Positions 17,218 through 24,798 of a stretch of DNA of 64,000 nt are shown here, one piece after another. Source of the stretch: Bacillus haynesii (GTDB lineage: Bacteria; Bacillota; Bacilli; Bacillales; Bacillaceae); NCBI RefSeq assembly GCF_001969855.1, contig NZ_MRBL01000017.1:124001-188000 (forward strand), written 5' to 3'. The notes beneath the pieces are model-generated. The model saw only the letters and a list, made by a program, of their open reading frames with translations. It was not told the DNA's origin and ran no database searches. The position numbers and the translations under genes are program-made. The stretch's first letter is position 1; each line of letters starts with the position of its first letter.

Positions 17218-18045
17218 ATGAAAAAAAGTTTGTATCTGTTCGTGTTCAGTTTGTTTTTGATGGCGATTCCAGCATTTTCGGCTTCGGCAAATGTTTACGA
17301 AGATGAGTATGAACCCAACAATTCTTTCGCTGAGGCTTATGATTTAGGATTGTGGAAATACAAGACGATTTCGGCGACGATTCACAGCGAAAGCGATAAA
17401 GATTATTACAAATTTTACGCGACAAAGGGAGAACAGCTTGCCATTCACCTAAAGAACATCCCGGCAAATACAGATTATGACCTTTACTTATTTAAAGATT
17501 CTTACGGCTATCCCGCAGTAGGATCTTCTGAAAGAACGGGAAACCAAAATGAAATCATCCGCTTGGATGTTCCGGAGACAGGCCGATACATTGCGGTCGT
17601 CATGTCTAAAGACGGTTCATATGACGGATGGGGATTTTACAGACTTGAGTTTATCGACAGAATGAAGAGCGGTGCTTATACGGCGAATTTGTCTCCGTCA
17701 TCCATCTCAAGCCCGGGACAGGGAGTCTTTTCTCCGGTTGCCGCAATCAATCTTGCCAATGTCTCGGCCATTCCCGAAGGGGCGATTGTGAAAAGCGTTT
17801 CCGCCGAGGGAACAATCTCTCCGAGTCTCGGACACACCTACAGGGAAGTTCTGAACAAGGAAGAAGGCGTTTGGCACACATCAGTTTCAGGCGGCACACT
17901 GTTTCCGGATCTAAAGCCTGAACTTGCGCTTCCGGTCAAAACGACATGGAATGTGAGATACTATTCGCTCGCTTGGAGCAGTTCAACGTGGAGATCGCCG
18001 CAGCTGAAGATCAATTATCAATACGATTCAACATACGGCTGGTAA
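17218..18045 (+). CDS. Secreted protein with PPC-type beta domain
   Basis: 275 residues with a clear Sec signal peptide (about 1-24, cleavage after SASA). Residues about 28-145 form a pre-peptidase C-terminal (PPC) type domain: DEYEPNNSFAEAYDLG, SDKDYYKFYA, NTDYDLYLFKD and GRYIAVVMS are the usual landmarks. The remaining C-terminal part (about 150-275) is a beta-rich region with no family that I recognise. No catalytic motif is visible. ATG at 17218 after GGGAGG. It probably binds to or stays near the cell surface; its role is unknown. Confidence 0.8.
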   Translation: MKKSLYLFVFSLFLMAIPAFSASANVYEDEYEPNNSFAEAYDLGLWKYKTISATIHSESDKDYYKFYATKGEQLAIHLKNIPANTDYDLYLFKDSYGYPAVGSSERTGNQNEIIRLDVPETGRYIAVVMSKDGSYDGWGFYRLEFIDRMKSGAYTANLSPSSISSPGQGVFSPVAAINLANVSAIPEGAIVKSVSAEGTISPSLGHTYREVLNKEEGVWHTSVSGGTLFPDLKPELALPVKTTWNVRYYSLAWSSSTWRSPQLKINYQYDSTYGW

Positions 18046-18108
18046 ACAGATCCATATTACGGCCGATATAAAAAGTAATCGAATGTAATTGGCATGAAAG
18101 GAGCTCCC

Positions 18109-18936
18109 ATGAATATTAGAGACAGGGTAAAACTTTCGCTTTATTCCGAGCAGCTGATGAAGCCTGCCGCCGCGGAGATGCCGGCCAAGACTAGAGGTTC
18201 CAAGAGAATGGCCGTCAGCCAAACAGACACCCTTTCCATCAGCAAACAGGCTGAAGCGGCTCAAAAAAATGCACCGTCATTACGATCACAAATGAACGGC
18301 GTTCAATTTGAGATCTATAATCTTTATGTAGACAGGCAGCGTTTGAACAGCCAGATCGAAGGGGCGCTGCGGGAGAACGGAATTTCCCTTTCCGAAAGCG
18401 AACATCTGACATTGCATGTTGACGGACATAACCGGATTACAGTTGAAGGCATGGAAGACGAACAAAAAAGAACCCGGATCGAAGCTGTTTTAAACGACAG
18501 CGATAAACGGTTCGGTGCGCGTCTGTTGAGCCATGCGGAACTGATCGGTGAACAAAATGGAACGCCGTTGGATAAAGAAGCTTATGAAAAATGGCATGTG
18601 AATGAGTTTTTGAAAACGATCACCGGGCTGTCTTTGGCTGATGTCAGTTTGGATGAAAAAGGAGAGCTTGAAGGCGGAAATGAGAAGCTCATCCAAGTGA
18701 TTGAAGCAGCTAAAGACCCGAAAAGTGACATGGAGAAGAGCTTTCAAAACATGCTGAAGAAGTTGAAGAATGTCCTGGCAAAAGGGCCTGACACCATTGC
18801 GGACAGATCGGCTTCTTTCGGCTATTCCGGCGGAACGCTCATCGATCTCAATGTATCAAAAGGATTCTCCGCGGGGCAGCTGAACGAGTGGCTGGATGAT
18901 CCATTTCTTAAAGAAGTCTTGCTGAACAATTTTTAA
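18109..18936 (+). CDS. DUF4885-like protein, short form
   Basis: 275 residues from the ATG at 18109, which follows AAAGGAG; an upstream ATG at 18094 precedes the ribosome binding site and is unlikely. There is no signal peptide or membrane segment. The core LTLHVDGHNRITVEGMEDE with a following helix (IEAVLN) resembles the core of the protein at 11005-12189. The C-terminal segment SASFGYSGGTLIDLNVSKGF is typical of what I recall as DUF4885. Function unknown. It ends in a strong terminator. Confidence 0.72.
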   Translation: MNIRDRVKLSLYSEQLMKPAAAEMPAKTRGSKRMAVSQTDTLSISKQAEAAQKNAPSLRSQMNGVQFEIYNLYVDRQRLNSQIEGALRENGISLSESEHLTLHVDGHNRITVEGMEDEQKRTRIEAVLNDSDKRFGARLLSHAELIGEQNGTPLDKEAYEKWHVNEFLKTITGLSLADVSLDEKGELEGGNEKLIQVIEAAKDPKSDMEKSFQNMLKKLKNVLAKGPDTIADRSASFGYSGGTLIDLNVSKGFSAGQLNEWLDDPFLKEVLLNNF

Positions 18937-18940
18937 AAGA

Positions 18941-18969
18941 CCTGGCAAAGCGATTTTGCCGGGTTTTTT
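18941..18969 (+). terminator. Rho-independent terminator
   Basis: CCTGGCAAA (18941-18949) pairs with TTTGCCGGG (18955-18963), then TTTTTT. Confidence 0.9.
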
Positions 18970-19011
18970 GTTTGTATAAAAAAATTCGTGAAAAAAATTT
19001 CAAATTTCGCA

Positions 19012-19042
19012 TTGACCCTCACGTTGCGGGATACTTTATAGT
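19012..19042 (+). promoter_or_regulatory. MerR-type promoter with 19-bp spacer (autoregulation)
   Basis: TTGACC (19012-19017) and TATAGT (19037-19042) are separated by 19 bp, the overlong spacing that MerR proteins correct by DNA distortion. The spacer holds the dyad CCCTCACGTTGCGGG, which resembles Mta and Blt family sites as I remember them. It lies 25 bp before the MerR gene itself. Confidence 0.7.
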
Positions 19043-19066
19043 CGATATCGAAGGGAGGTCAGATGG

Positions 19067-19819
19067 ATGAAAATGAAAGTAAAGGAAGTAGCCGATTTAG
19101 TCGGCATCAGTGTGCGCACACTGCATCATTATGATGAAATCGGATTATTAGCTCCGTCGGAGACAACCGAAGCCGGATATCGGCTGTATTCAGATGACGA
19201 TCTGGAAACGCTGCAGCAAATCCTGTTTTTTAGAGAGCTTGACTTCCCTTTAAAAAAGATTAAAAGCATTCTTGAGAACCCTTCATTTGACAAGAATGAG
19301 GCGCTTCAGCTCCATCGGAAGGCGTTGCTGGAGAAGAGAAGCCGGCTTGATCAAATGATTGCGACAATCGATAAAACGATTCAATTTGCGAAAGGAGAAA
19401 TCAACATGACAAACGAGGAAAAATTCGCGGGATTTGATTTCAGTCAAAACCCGTATGAGGAAGAAGCGCGGGAACGCTGGGGCGATGAAGCCGTCGACAG
19501 ATCGAAGGCCTATATCGAATCGATGTCCGAAGGTGAACGAAAAAAGATGGAACAGCAATATGATGCCATTTACAGAAAAATTGCCGCTCTTAGAGAAGGC
19601 GCCCCAGACTCAGAGGAAGCACAGGCAGCTATAAAGGAATGGTACGACTTTCTAAACAATAACACCGGCCACAGCTATTCGCTTGAAGCTTTCAAAGGTC
19701 TAGGACAAATGTATGTGGCTGACGAGCGCTTTACGAAAAACATCGATCAATACGGCGCCGGCTTGGCAAAGTTCATGTGCGACGCCATGACGGTGTTTGC
19801 TGACAGGAATAAGGAATAA
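19067..19819 (+). CDS. Mta/TipAL-like MerR-family multidrug-sensing activator
   Basis: 250 residues. The N-terminal MerR winged helix (about 1-72) has [16 protein letters not shown] and [23 protein letters not shown], followed by a dimerisation coiled coil and, from about residue 118, a TipAS antibiotic-recognition domain (family PF07739) ending [26 protein letters not shown], seen here as [16 protein letters not shown]. Close to B. subtilis Mta in length and motif order, but it is uncertain whether it is the orthologue or a paralogue. ATG at 19067 after AGGGAGGT. It probably activates its own promoter and unlinked multidrug exporters on binding thiopeptide-like or hydrophobic drugs. Confidence 0.88.
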   Translation: MKMKVKEVADLVGISVRTLHHYDEIGLLAPSETTEAGYRLYSDDDLETLQQILFFRELDFPLKKIKSILENPSFDKNEALQLHRKALLEKRSRLDQMIATIDKTIQFAKGEINMTNEEKFAGFDFSQNPYEEEARERWGDEAVDRSKAYIESMSEGERKKMEQQYDAIYRKIAALREGAPDSEEAQAAIKEWYDFLNNNTGHSYSLEAFKGLGQMYVADERFTKNIDQYGAGLAKFMCDAMTVFADRNKE

Positions 19820-19826
19820 TCGCTGG

Positions 19827-19872
19827 AAACCGCCTGATAAGGTTGTGAAATGACCTTTTAGGCGGTTTTTTT
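19827..19872 (+). terminator. Rho-independent terminator
   Basis: AAACCGCCT (19827-19835) pairs with AGGCGGTTT (19860-19868), with an inner AAGGT/ACCTT, then a T-run. Confidence 0.85.
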
Positions 19873-19932
19873 GAAGTTGCGCTTGAGTCTGCAAAAACAA
19901 TTCATAATGCCATTAAAAAAACAAGCCGCTGT

Positions 19933-19961
19933 TTGACACCTGCTAATTTTCAGAGTAATAT
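19933..19961 (+). promoter_or_regulatory. SigA promoter of the T-box/rtpA operon
   Basis: Consensus TTGACA (19933-19938), 17-bp spacer, TAATAT (19956-19961), about 27 bp before stem I of the T-box. Confidence 0.8.
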
Positions 19962-19987
19962 ATTTTTTACAAATCATGTACGGTTAA

Positions 19988-20255
19988 ACGATATTGAGGA
20001 AGAGCAAGTACGTGTCAGAGCATGGGTTTAAGAGAGTCGGTGGCTGGTGTGAACCGATGCCCTTCTGATGCCGAATGGGCTTCTGAATCGCTTCGCTGAA
20101 AGACAGTAGGCGGGGCCGGGATGTTCTCTCCGTTATCAAGAGAAGCGTATCGAAAGGGCTGACTGTTCCCTTTCCGTATGTTCCGAGCGAATCGTTTATG
20201 CGATTAATAAAGGTGGTACCGCGAGACCCTCGTCCTTTTGTGACGGGGGTTTTTT
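19988..20255 (+). promoter_or_regulatory. T-box riboswitch sensing uncharged tRNA-Trp
   Basis: The leader has the T-box sequence AAAGGTGGTACCGCG (20209-20223), followed by a terminator stem ACCCTCGTC/GACGGGGGT (20226-20234 with 20242-20250) and a T-run. Stem I contains the usual GGTGTGAACC element near 20046-20055, and the specifier position reads GAA-TGG (20076-20078), a tryptophan codon. Downstream genes rtpA and ycbK fit: in B. subtilis the same operon is induced when tRNA-Trp is uncharged. The specifier was placed by eye from motif context. Confidence 0.88.
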
Positions 20256-20278
20256 GTATTTTTAAGGAGGTGGTGGCC

Positions 20279-20347
20279 ATGGAGGAAGGCTGGCCGGAGT
20301 GGCCGCATCATGTTAAACGGAAACGGAGGTGTGATGGTAAATGGTGA
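20279..20347 (+). CDS. Trp-containing leader peptide controlling rtpA translation
   Basis: A 22-codon frame starts at the ATG at 20279, ten bases after AAGGAGG. It has Trp at codons 5, 8 and 22, and its TGA overlaps the first codons of rtpA. The rtpA Shine-Dalgarno (GGAGGT, 20325-20330) lies inside it. By analogy with the B. subtilis rtpA leader, a ribosome stalled at Trp5 or Trp8 leaves that site free, while one that reaches the end covers it, so rtpA is made only when charged tRNA-Trp is scarce. Here the Trp codons are spread out rather than consecutive. Confidence 0.75.
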   Translation: MEEGWPEWPHHVKRKRRCDGKW

Positions 20348-20502
20348 TTGCAACGGACGATTTGGAAACGACATGTCCAAATTGCAATGGAAGCGGAAGA
20401 GAAGAGCCGGAGCCTTGTCCAAAATGTTCGGGAAAAGGTGTGATTTTGACGGCGCAGGGAAGCACATTGCTCCATTTTATAAAAAAACATATCAACGAAT
20501 AA
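20341..20502 (+). CDS. rtpA: Anti-TRAP protein (tryptophan operon antiregulator)
   Basis: 53-residue zinc protein that binds tryptophan-loaded TRAP and stops it from repressing trp genes. It has the DnaJ-like zinc site CPNC (Cys12, Cys15) and CPKC (Cys26, Cys29), and a C-terminal helix LLHFIKKHINE; the start MVIATDDLE and the block GKGVILTAQG match B. subtilis anti-TRAP as I recall it. Length is identical to the family. It begins at the ATG at 20341, ten bases after GGAGGT, inside the leader peptide frame. Regulated by the T-box and by the leader peptide, so two checks on tRNA-Trp charging precede its synthesis. Confidence 0.93.
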   Translation: MVIATDDLETTCPNCNGSGREEPEPCPKCSGKGVILTAQGSTLLHFIKKHINE

Positions 20503-20521
20503 AAAGGACAGGTGTTGAGAG

Positions 20522-21466
20522 TTGAGTCGAGCAGAGAAGAGTACAACTGAGCAGAGCGGCCATATTCAAGGCGGCGTTCGAAAAGCGGCCGGGGTTGTTT
20601 TTATGGTATTTGGGACGATGTGTTTTGCTTCAAAATCCATTTTTGTCAAATGGGCTTATGAACAAGGTGCACAGCCGGAAGCGGTGCTGTTGTACCGGCA
20701 ATTATTTGCGGCGCCGCTGTTTTGGCTGATTTTTATAGTGTATCGTTCAAAGCTTCCGGCTAAACCAGAAAAAACGGAGATTTTTAAAGCTTATGCGGCC
20801 GGATTGCTTTGTTTTTTTCTGTCGCCATTGCTTGATTTTATCGGCCTTCATGATGTTTCGGCCATCGTTGAACGGATGATTGTGATGAGCTATCCCATAT
20901 TCGTATTGATGATAACGGCTTTTGTAAATAAAAAAATGATCTCGGGTCAAACGTTTGCCGCCATCATGCTTGTGAATGCCGGGCTGTTCTTGGCTGTCGG
21001 CGGATGGGATGTGCAAGCATTTGAAGCGAACCTGTCAGGGGCTTTTTTGATCTTATTGTCCGCTGTTGCCTATGCGGTCTATCTTGTTGTGGCGGGAGGA
21101 CTTGTCCGTCAAATCGGCGGGATTCGGATGAATGCCTATGGAATGTCGGCGGCAAGTCTTGCGATGGCCGGTTATGCGCTGCTTCGCGCGACGGGAGAAC
21201 AACCGGGAATCCTGCTTTCTTATCCTCCTGCAATGTATGGTTTTTTTATGATCATTGCGGCGGTGACGACGGTCATTCCTTTTTTATTTATGCTGGAAGG
21301 CATGAAGCGGATAGGAGCGGAGCGAGGGGCCGTCATTTCCATGATCGGCCCCGTCCTCACGATCTTCGGAGGTGTTTTGTTTTTAAACGAACGTTTAACT
21401 CCCGTTCAGTGGCTGGGATGCTTCTTGGTGCTTCTGACCATCAGTCTGCTGGAATACCGGAAATAG
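20522..21466 (+). CDS. ycbK: EamA-family transporter YcbK
   Basis: 314-residue drug/metabolite transporter with ten hydrophobic helices in two EamA repeats (about 25-155 and 170-312). TTG start at 20522 after AAGGACAGGTG, 19 bp beyond rtpA. Cotranscription with anti-TRAP under the tryptophan T-box suggests that it moves tryptophan, a precursor or a related compound, but the substrate has not been shown as far as I know. A terminator follows immediately. Confidence 0.87.
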   Translation: MSRAEKSTTEQSGHIQGGVRKAAGVVFMVFGTMCFASKSIFVKWAYEQGAQPEAVLLYRQLFAAPLFWLIFIVYRSKLPAKPEKTEIFKAYAAGLLCFFLSPLLDFIGLHDVSAIVERMIVMSYPIFVLMITAFVNKKMISGQTFAAIMLVNAGLFLAVGGWDVQAFEANLSGAFLILLSAVAYAVYLVVAGGLVRQIGGIRMNAYGMSAASLAMAGYALLRATGEQPGILLSYPPAMYGFFMIIAAVTTVIPFLFMLEGMKRIGAERGAVISMIGPVLTIFGGVLFLNERLTPVQWLGCFLVLLTISLLEYRK

Positions 21467-21520
21467 AAAAAGGGATTCATATCCCTTTTTCACTGCCTTT
21501 ATGCATTTTAAATGCATAAA
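21467..21520. terminator. Terminator pair between ycbK and the RDD gene
   Basis: AAAAAGGGAT/ATCCCTTTTT (21467-21476 with 21481-21490) is a strong bidirectional terminator. Next to it TTTATGCATTT/AAATGCATAAA (21498-21508 with 21510-21520) is a second perfect hairpin near the stop codon of the convergent gene. Confidence 0.85.
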
Positions 21521-21526
21521 AGTCGT

Positions 21527-21919
21527 TCACTCCGTGTCGGCCGTTTTCATGACATATGTTCTAGCCGCGAAATCGTGGACAGCTTGTTTCGTTCCTGAAA
21601 AAACGACGGTTAAATAGAGCAGACTGAAGACGATATGCACCCATGAGACGATGTAGCGCACGAAAGCCTGCCAAAGCTTAATCCGCTGGCCCGTATCATC
21701 AGAAACGATGCAAATTTTAAAAATTGCTTTTCCAATCGTGCCCTGGAGCTTTGTCAGCGGCATCAAAAGCGGATACAAAACGTATACCAGCAGGGCTGCT
21801 GCAGCAACCTCAGGAGATCCGTCTCCGAATATCAGTGCGGATGAAAAGTGTAATCCGACCGCCAATACGCAATCGATCAACCATGCCCCCGCTCTAACCC
21901 AAAAACCAGCGTATTGCAA
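21527..21919 (-). CDS. RDD-family membrane protein
   Basis: 130 residues from the TTG at 21919, nine bases after AGAGAGGAAG; a longer frame to 21967 has no ribosome binding site. It opens with the RDD signature, here AGFWVRAGAWLIDCV, and has three hydrophobic segments with GTIGKAIFKICIVSDDTGQRI between the second and third, as usual for the family. RDD proteins are small membrane proteins of mostly unknown function. It is transcribed alone, convergent to ycbK. Confidence 0.8.
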   Translation of the reverse strand: MQYAGFWVRAGAWLIDCVLAVGLHFSSALIFGDGSPEVAAAALLVYVLYPLLMPLTKLQGTIGKAIFKICIVSDDTGQRIKLWQAFVRYIVSWVHIVFSLLYLTVVFSGTKQAVHDFAARTYVMKTADTE

Positions 21920-22132
21920 TATGTATAACTTCCTCTCTATTATAAATGAATGATAAAAACACAACATTAACCATTTTATAGTCTTTTTTTCTATTTTTAA
22001 ATAAACCTTTTGACCTCTTTTATAAAATTTTACTTTTCAGCTAAATCATACTGATTTTCATTATCGGATTTCCCCCTCCTGAAAGTTTTGATAAAATAAA
22101 TAAGTTGTAGTATAAGATACGGAGGTTTAAAC

Positions 22133-23200
22133 GTGGGAAAAGTAAAGAGAAATATGCCTTGCCCCTGCGGCAGCGGGCTGAAATATAAAAAATGCTGCGG
22201 CAAAGCAGAGGGAGCGTTTCCGGCTGTCGCGGTGCAGGAATTGAAACAAATCCAGAAAGACGTCATGGAATTCGCCTTTACAGAACATAAAGATACAATC
22301 GATCAATTTCTCAATCAGTATTCTTTTCTGTCAGACTTGGATCAGTCTGCACAAAAGATATGTGTTTTTAACCTGGGCGTGTGGGGAGTATTTGCCCGTC
22401 CGCTGGCAGATGGAGGATTGACGATTTTTGAAGACTTTTTGCAGAAAAAAGGATCTTCGATTCTCAGATCGCAGACAAAGGAAGCCGTTCAATCGTGGAA
22501 AGACCTCTCACCCGCATTGCTGCGTGTGAAACATATAACAGATGGCGGCATTCGCTTTGAGGATGCTGTAACAAATGAAGAGCTAACCGTGAGGATGAAT
22601 GTGAAACGGGAAGGGCCTTTTGTAGGCGAGTACGTGCTCGGCTTTCCGATCAAGATCGGAAGCCATACCGAGTTCTTCTTACAATTCACCATCTATCCTG
22701 CAAAAATGGCGGATGTTCTCAAAAACAGGCTAAGCGAGGCTTTAAAACGTTTTACAGAAAAAGGCGGGACGAAAGAACAGCTGATGAGAGAGGATTTTCA
22801 TCATGTGTTAATGCATCTTTGCCGGCAGGAAGAGAATGCACCGTCTGAACAAGGGTCGGAAGACATCGAATGGGCCAATGAGATGGAAAAAGAAACAGCG
22901 CTCGTTTTTGAGAAAGGTATGCTTGACGAAGGACATTCTGAATCATTTGTGTCCTGGGCGGTCGGCCTTTGGAAATCGTATTGTGCCAAAAAAGCACCGG
23001 TCATTAAAAAAACAGAAGCCTTTGCAGCTGCTTTGGAGTATTTTATCAATTCGATCTCCAAATCGGAAAAATCGATATCCCAGGCAAAGCTTGCAAAAAA
23101 ATACGGCGTCAGTGCTTCGACCGTATCGAATCGTTTTAAAGATATTGAAGCCGTTCTGCAGGATGAACTTGACCATCATCTTGAGCTTATGCCTTCTTAA
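22133..23200 (+). CDS. SEC-C zinc-motif protein with C-terminal helix-turn-helix
   Basis: 355 residues, GTG start at 22133 after GGAGGT. The first 22 residues hold the SEC-C zinc motif C-x-C-x8-C-C (Cys10, Cys12, Cys21, Cys22), as at the end of SecA. The middle is a predicted alpha/beta region with no family that I can name. The last 50 residues (about 300-350) contain SISQAKLAKKYGVSASTVSNRFKDIE, quoted here in part as KLAKKYGVSASTVSNRF, a helix-turn-helix that looks DNA-binding. A zinc tag plus HTH suggests a regulator or nucleic-acid factor, but no function is established. Confidence 0.78.
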   Translation: MGKVKRNMPCPCGSGLKYKKCCGKAEGAFPAVAVQELKQIQKDVMEFAFTEHKDTIDQFLNQYSFLSDLDQSAQKICVFNLGVWGVFARPLADGGLTIFEDFLQKKGSSILRSQTKEAVQSWKDLSPALLRVKHITDGGIRFEDAVTNEELTVRMNVKREGPFVGEYVLGFPIKIGSHTEFFLQFTIYPAKMADVLKNRLSEALKRFTEKGGTKEQLMREDFHHVLMHLCRQEENAPSEQGSEDIEWANEMEKETALVFEKGMLDEGHSESFVSWAVGLWKSYCAKKAPVIKKTEAFAAALEYFINSISKSEKSISQAKLAKKYGVSASTVSNRFKDIEAVLQDELDHHLELMPS

Positions 23201-23219
23201 AAAGCTCACACAACTGCTA

Positions 23220-23247
23220 AACCTTCCGGGGAACCGGAGGGTTTTTT
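23220..23247 (+). terminator. Rho-independent terminator
   Basis: AACCTTCCGG (23220-23229) pairs with CCGGAGGGTT (23234-23243), then TTTT. Confidence 0.88.
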
Positions 23248-23289
23248 GCGTTTGATTCTGATTAAATCTTGAGAAAGATATTTTAAGAT

Positions 23290-23301
23290 ATCGGTACCGA
23301 T
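23290..23301. promoter_or_regulatory. Palindrome upstream of the lanFEG-like operon
   Basis: ATCGGTACCGAT is a perfect 12-bp palindrome 21 bp before the first gene. Upstream, TTGATT and CTGATT occur close together (about 23252-23263) and resemble the TGAT-type repeats bound by SpaR/NisR regulators. The palindrome is seen; the regulator is unproven. Confidence 0.35.
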
Positions 23302-23322
23302 CAGATCAAACAAGGAGAGATT

Positions 23323-24042
23323 ATGATGAGTACAATTCTACTGGAAACAAGGCATCTTCAAAAAAAGTTTGGAAGGTCGCCAGCGGTCTCAGACGTCTCA
23401 TTGTCAGTTAAAAAGAACAGTATTTACGGATTGCTTGGACCGAATGGAGCTGGAAAATCAACGACTTTAAAACTTTTAACCGGAATCTTAAATCCGACTG
23501 CCGGGGACATTTTGTTTGAGGGACGGAAATGGAAAAGGTCCGTATTAAAAGACATCGGTTCTTTAATAGAATCCCCGCCTCTGTATGATAATTTAACAGC
23601 CTACGAGAATGCCAAAGTGCATGCCACATTATTGGGTCTTCCGGATGCGAGAATTACAGAGGTGCTTAAAACTGTTGATATGCATCATGCCGGAAAGAAA
23701 AAGGCGGGGCAGTTCTCTATGGGGATGAGGCAGAGGCTGGGGATCGCCATCGCCCTTTTAAATCGCCCTAAACTACTCATACTTGATGAGCCCACTAACG
23801 GTCTTGACCCGATCGGTATACAAGAGTTGAGGGAACTGATCAGGTCATTTCCCAAGCAAGGGATGACGGTCATATTATCAAGCCACATTTTGTCGGAAGT
23901 CGAGCAGATCGCAGACCATATCGGGATTATCAGCGGAGGGTACCTCGGATATCAGGGGAGAATCAATAAGGGAGACGATCTTGAGCGGCTTTTTATGGAT
24001 GTTGTCAAATCAACGCGGGAGAAAGAAGGCGGAGAACAATGA
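23323..24042 (+). CDS. Lantibiotic-resistance ABC transporter ATPase, LanF type
   Basis: 239 residues. Walker A GPNGAGKSTT, E-loop in SLIESPPLYDNLTA (glutamate replacing the usual glutamine, a mark of LanF/BcrA ATPases), signature SMGMRQRLGIA, Walker B LLILDEPTNGLDP, H-loop SSHIL. It is close to SpaF/NisF/MutF as I recall them. It begins at ATG 23323 after AAGGAG and overlaps the next gene by four bases (ATGA). With the two permeases it should expel a lanthipeptide from the membrane. Confidence 0.88.
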   Translation: MMSTILLETRHLQKKFGRSPAVSDVSLSVKKNSIYGLLGPNGAGKSTTLKLLTGILNPTAGDILFEGRKWKRSVLKDIGSLIESPPLYDNLTAYENAKVHATLLGLPDARITEVLKTVDMHHAGKKKAGQFSMGMRQRLGIAIALLNRPKLLILDEPTNGLDPIGIQELRELIRSFPKQGMTVILSSHILSEVEQIADHIGIISGGYLGYQGRINKGDDLERLFMDVVKSTREKEGGEQ

Positions 24043-24797
24043 TCGGATATTATGTAAAAGCGGAAAACTTGAAGTTTAAAAGAACATTTTCGAGAAAAAT
24101 GATCTTCATTGTGCCTTTGATTAATATTTGCTTCGCCTTTTTAATGAATCCGGGATTTTTTGTAGCAGGTACATATAATTGGTGGTCTATCATCTTCATG
24201 CCGGTTATGATCGCATTGCTTTGTGCACTATCACACCAGAAAGAAAAGAAAGCGTCGAATTATAACGGCATTTTTTCTTCTCCTGTACAGTTACATATGG
24301 TCTGGTATGCAAAAATAAGCGTCATTGCGCTCTATTCTTTAGCATCTCAAGCTGTTTTTTTAGGATTCATGGTTGTGATGCAGTTTGTCATTCCTCAATT
24401 TTCGAGTATTCATTTGACAGTCATTGCCGCGAATCTGCTGCTTTGGCTCACGACACTATGGGAGATCCCCATCTGTTTATGGATAGCGCGAAAGTTCGGG
24501 TTTATATCTGCCGTTTTGTTCAATATGCTGGGCAGTATCGTGTTGGGCATCATGTCGGCATCAAGCCCTTTCTGGTGGCTGAATCCTTGGAGCTGGCCGA
24601 TCAGGGTCATGTGCCCGACCATTGGTATCCATCCAAACGGTGTGCCTCTTGAAAACGGTGATCCTTTAACGAGCTGGGCAGTCGTTCCTCCGGCTGCGGT
24701 TCTATCTGTTGTTTTATTTGCTATTTTGGCTCGTCTCACCAGGCGGTCTTTTTCCCCTGCCGTTGATCGCAAATCGATAAAACGGGAGGCGGTTTGA
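24039..24797 (+). CDS. Lantibiotic-resistance ABC permease, LanE (SpaE/MutE) type
   Basis: 252 residues, six hydrophobic segments, with the family opening in which a short soluble stretch (AENLKFKRTFSRKM) leads into the first helix, and the motif WWLNPWSWPIRVMCPTIGIHPNG near the fifth, quoted here only as NPWSWPIRVMCP. It overlaps lanF by four bases and lies one base ahead of the second permease, so the three are translated as a unit. Assigned to the LanE side of the LanFEG complex from motif and order. Confidence 0.85.
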   Translation: MIGYYVKAENLKFKRTFSRKMIFIVPLINICFAFLMNPGFFVAGTYNWWSIIFMPVMIALLCALSHQKEKKASNYNGIFSSPVQLHMVWYAKISVIALYSLASQAVFLGFMVVMQFVIPQFSSIHLTVIAANLLLWLTTLWEIPICLWIARKFGFISAVLFNMLGSIVLGIMSASSPFWWLNPWSWPIRVMCPTIGIHPNGVPLENGDPLTSWAVVPPAAVLSVVLFAILARLTRRSFSPAVDRKSIKREAV

Positions 24798-24798
24798 T

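Noticed and set aside
17187..17306. Short frame beginning ATGGTGATG with GGAAGGGAG upstream, overlapping the start of the PPC-domain gene
   Set aside because: It runs out of frame across the signal peptide of a well-supported secreted protein; the product looks random. Translational coupling is possible but unsupported.
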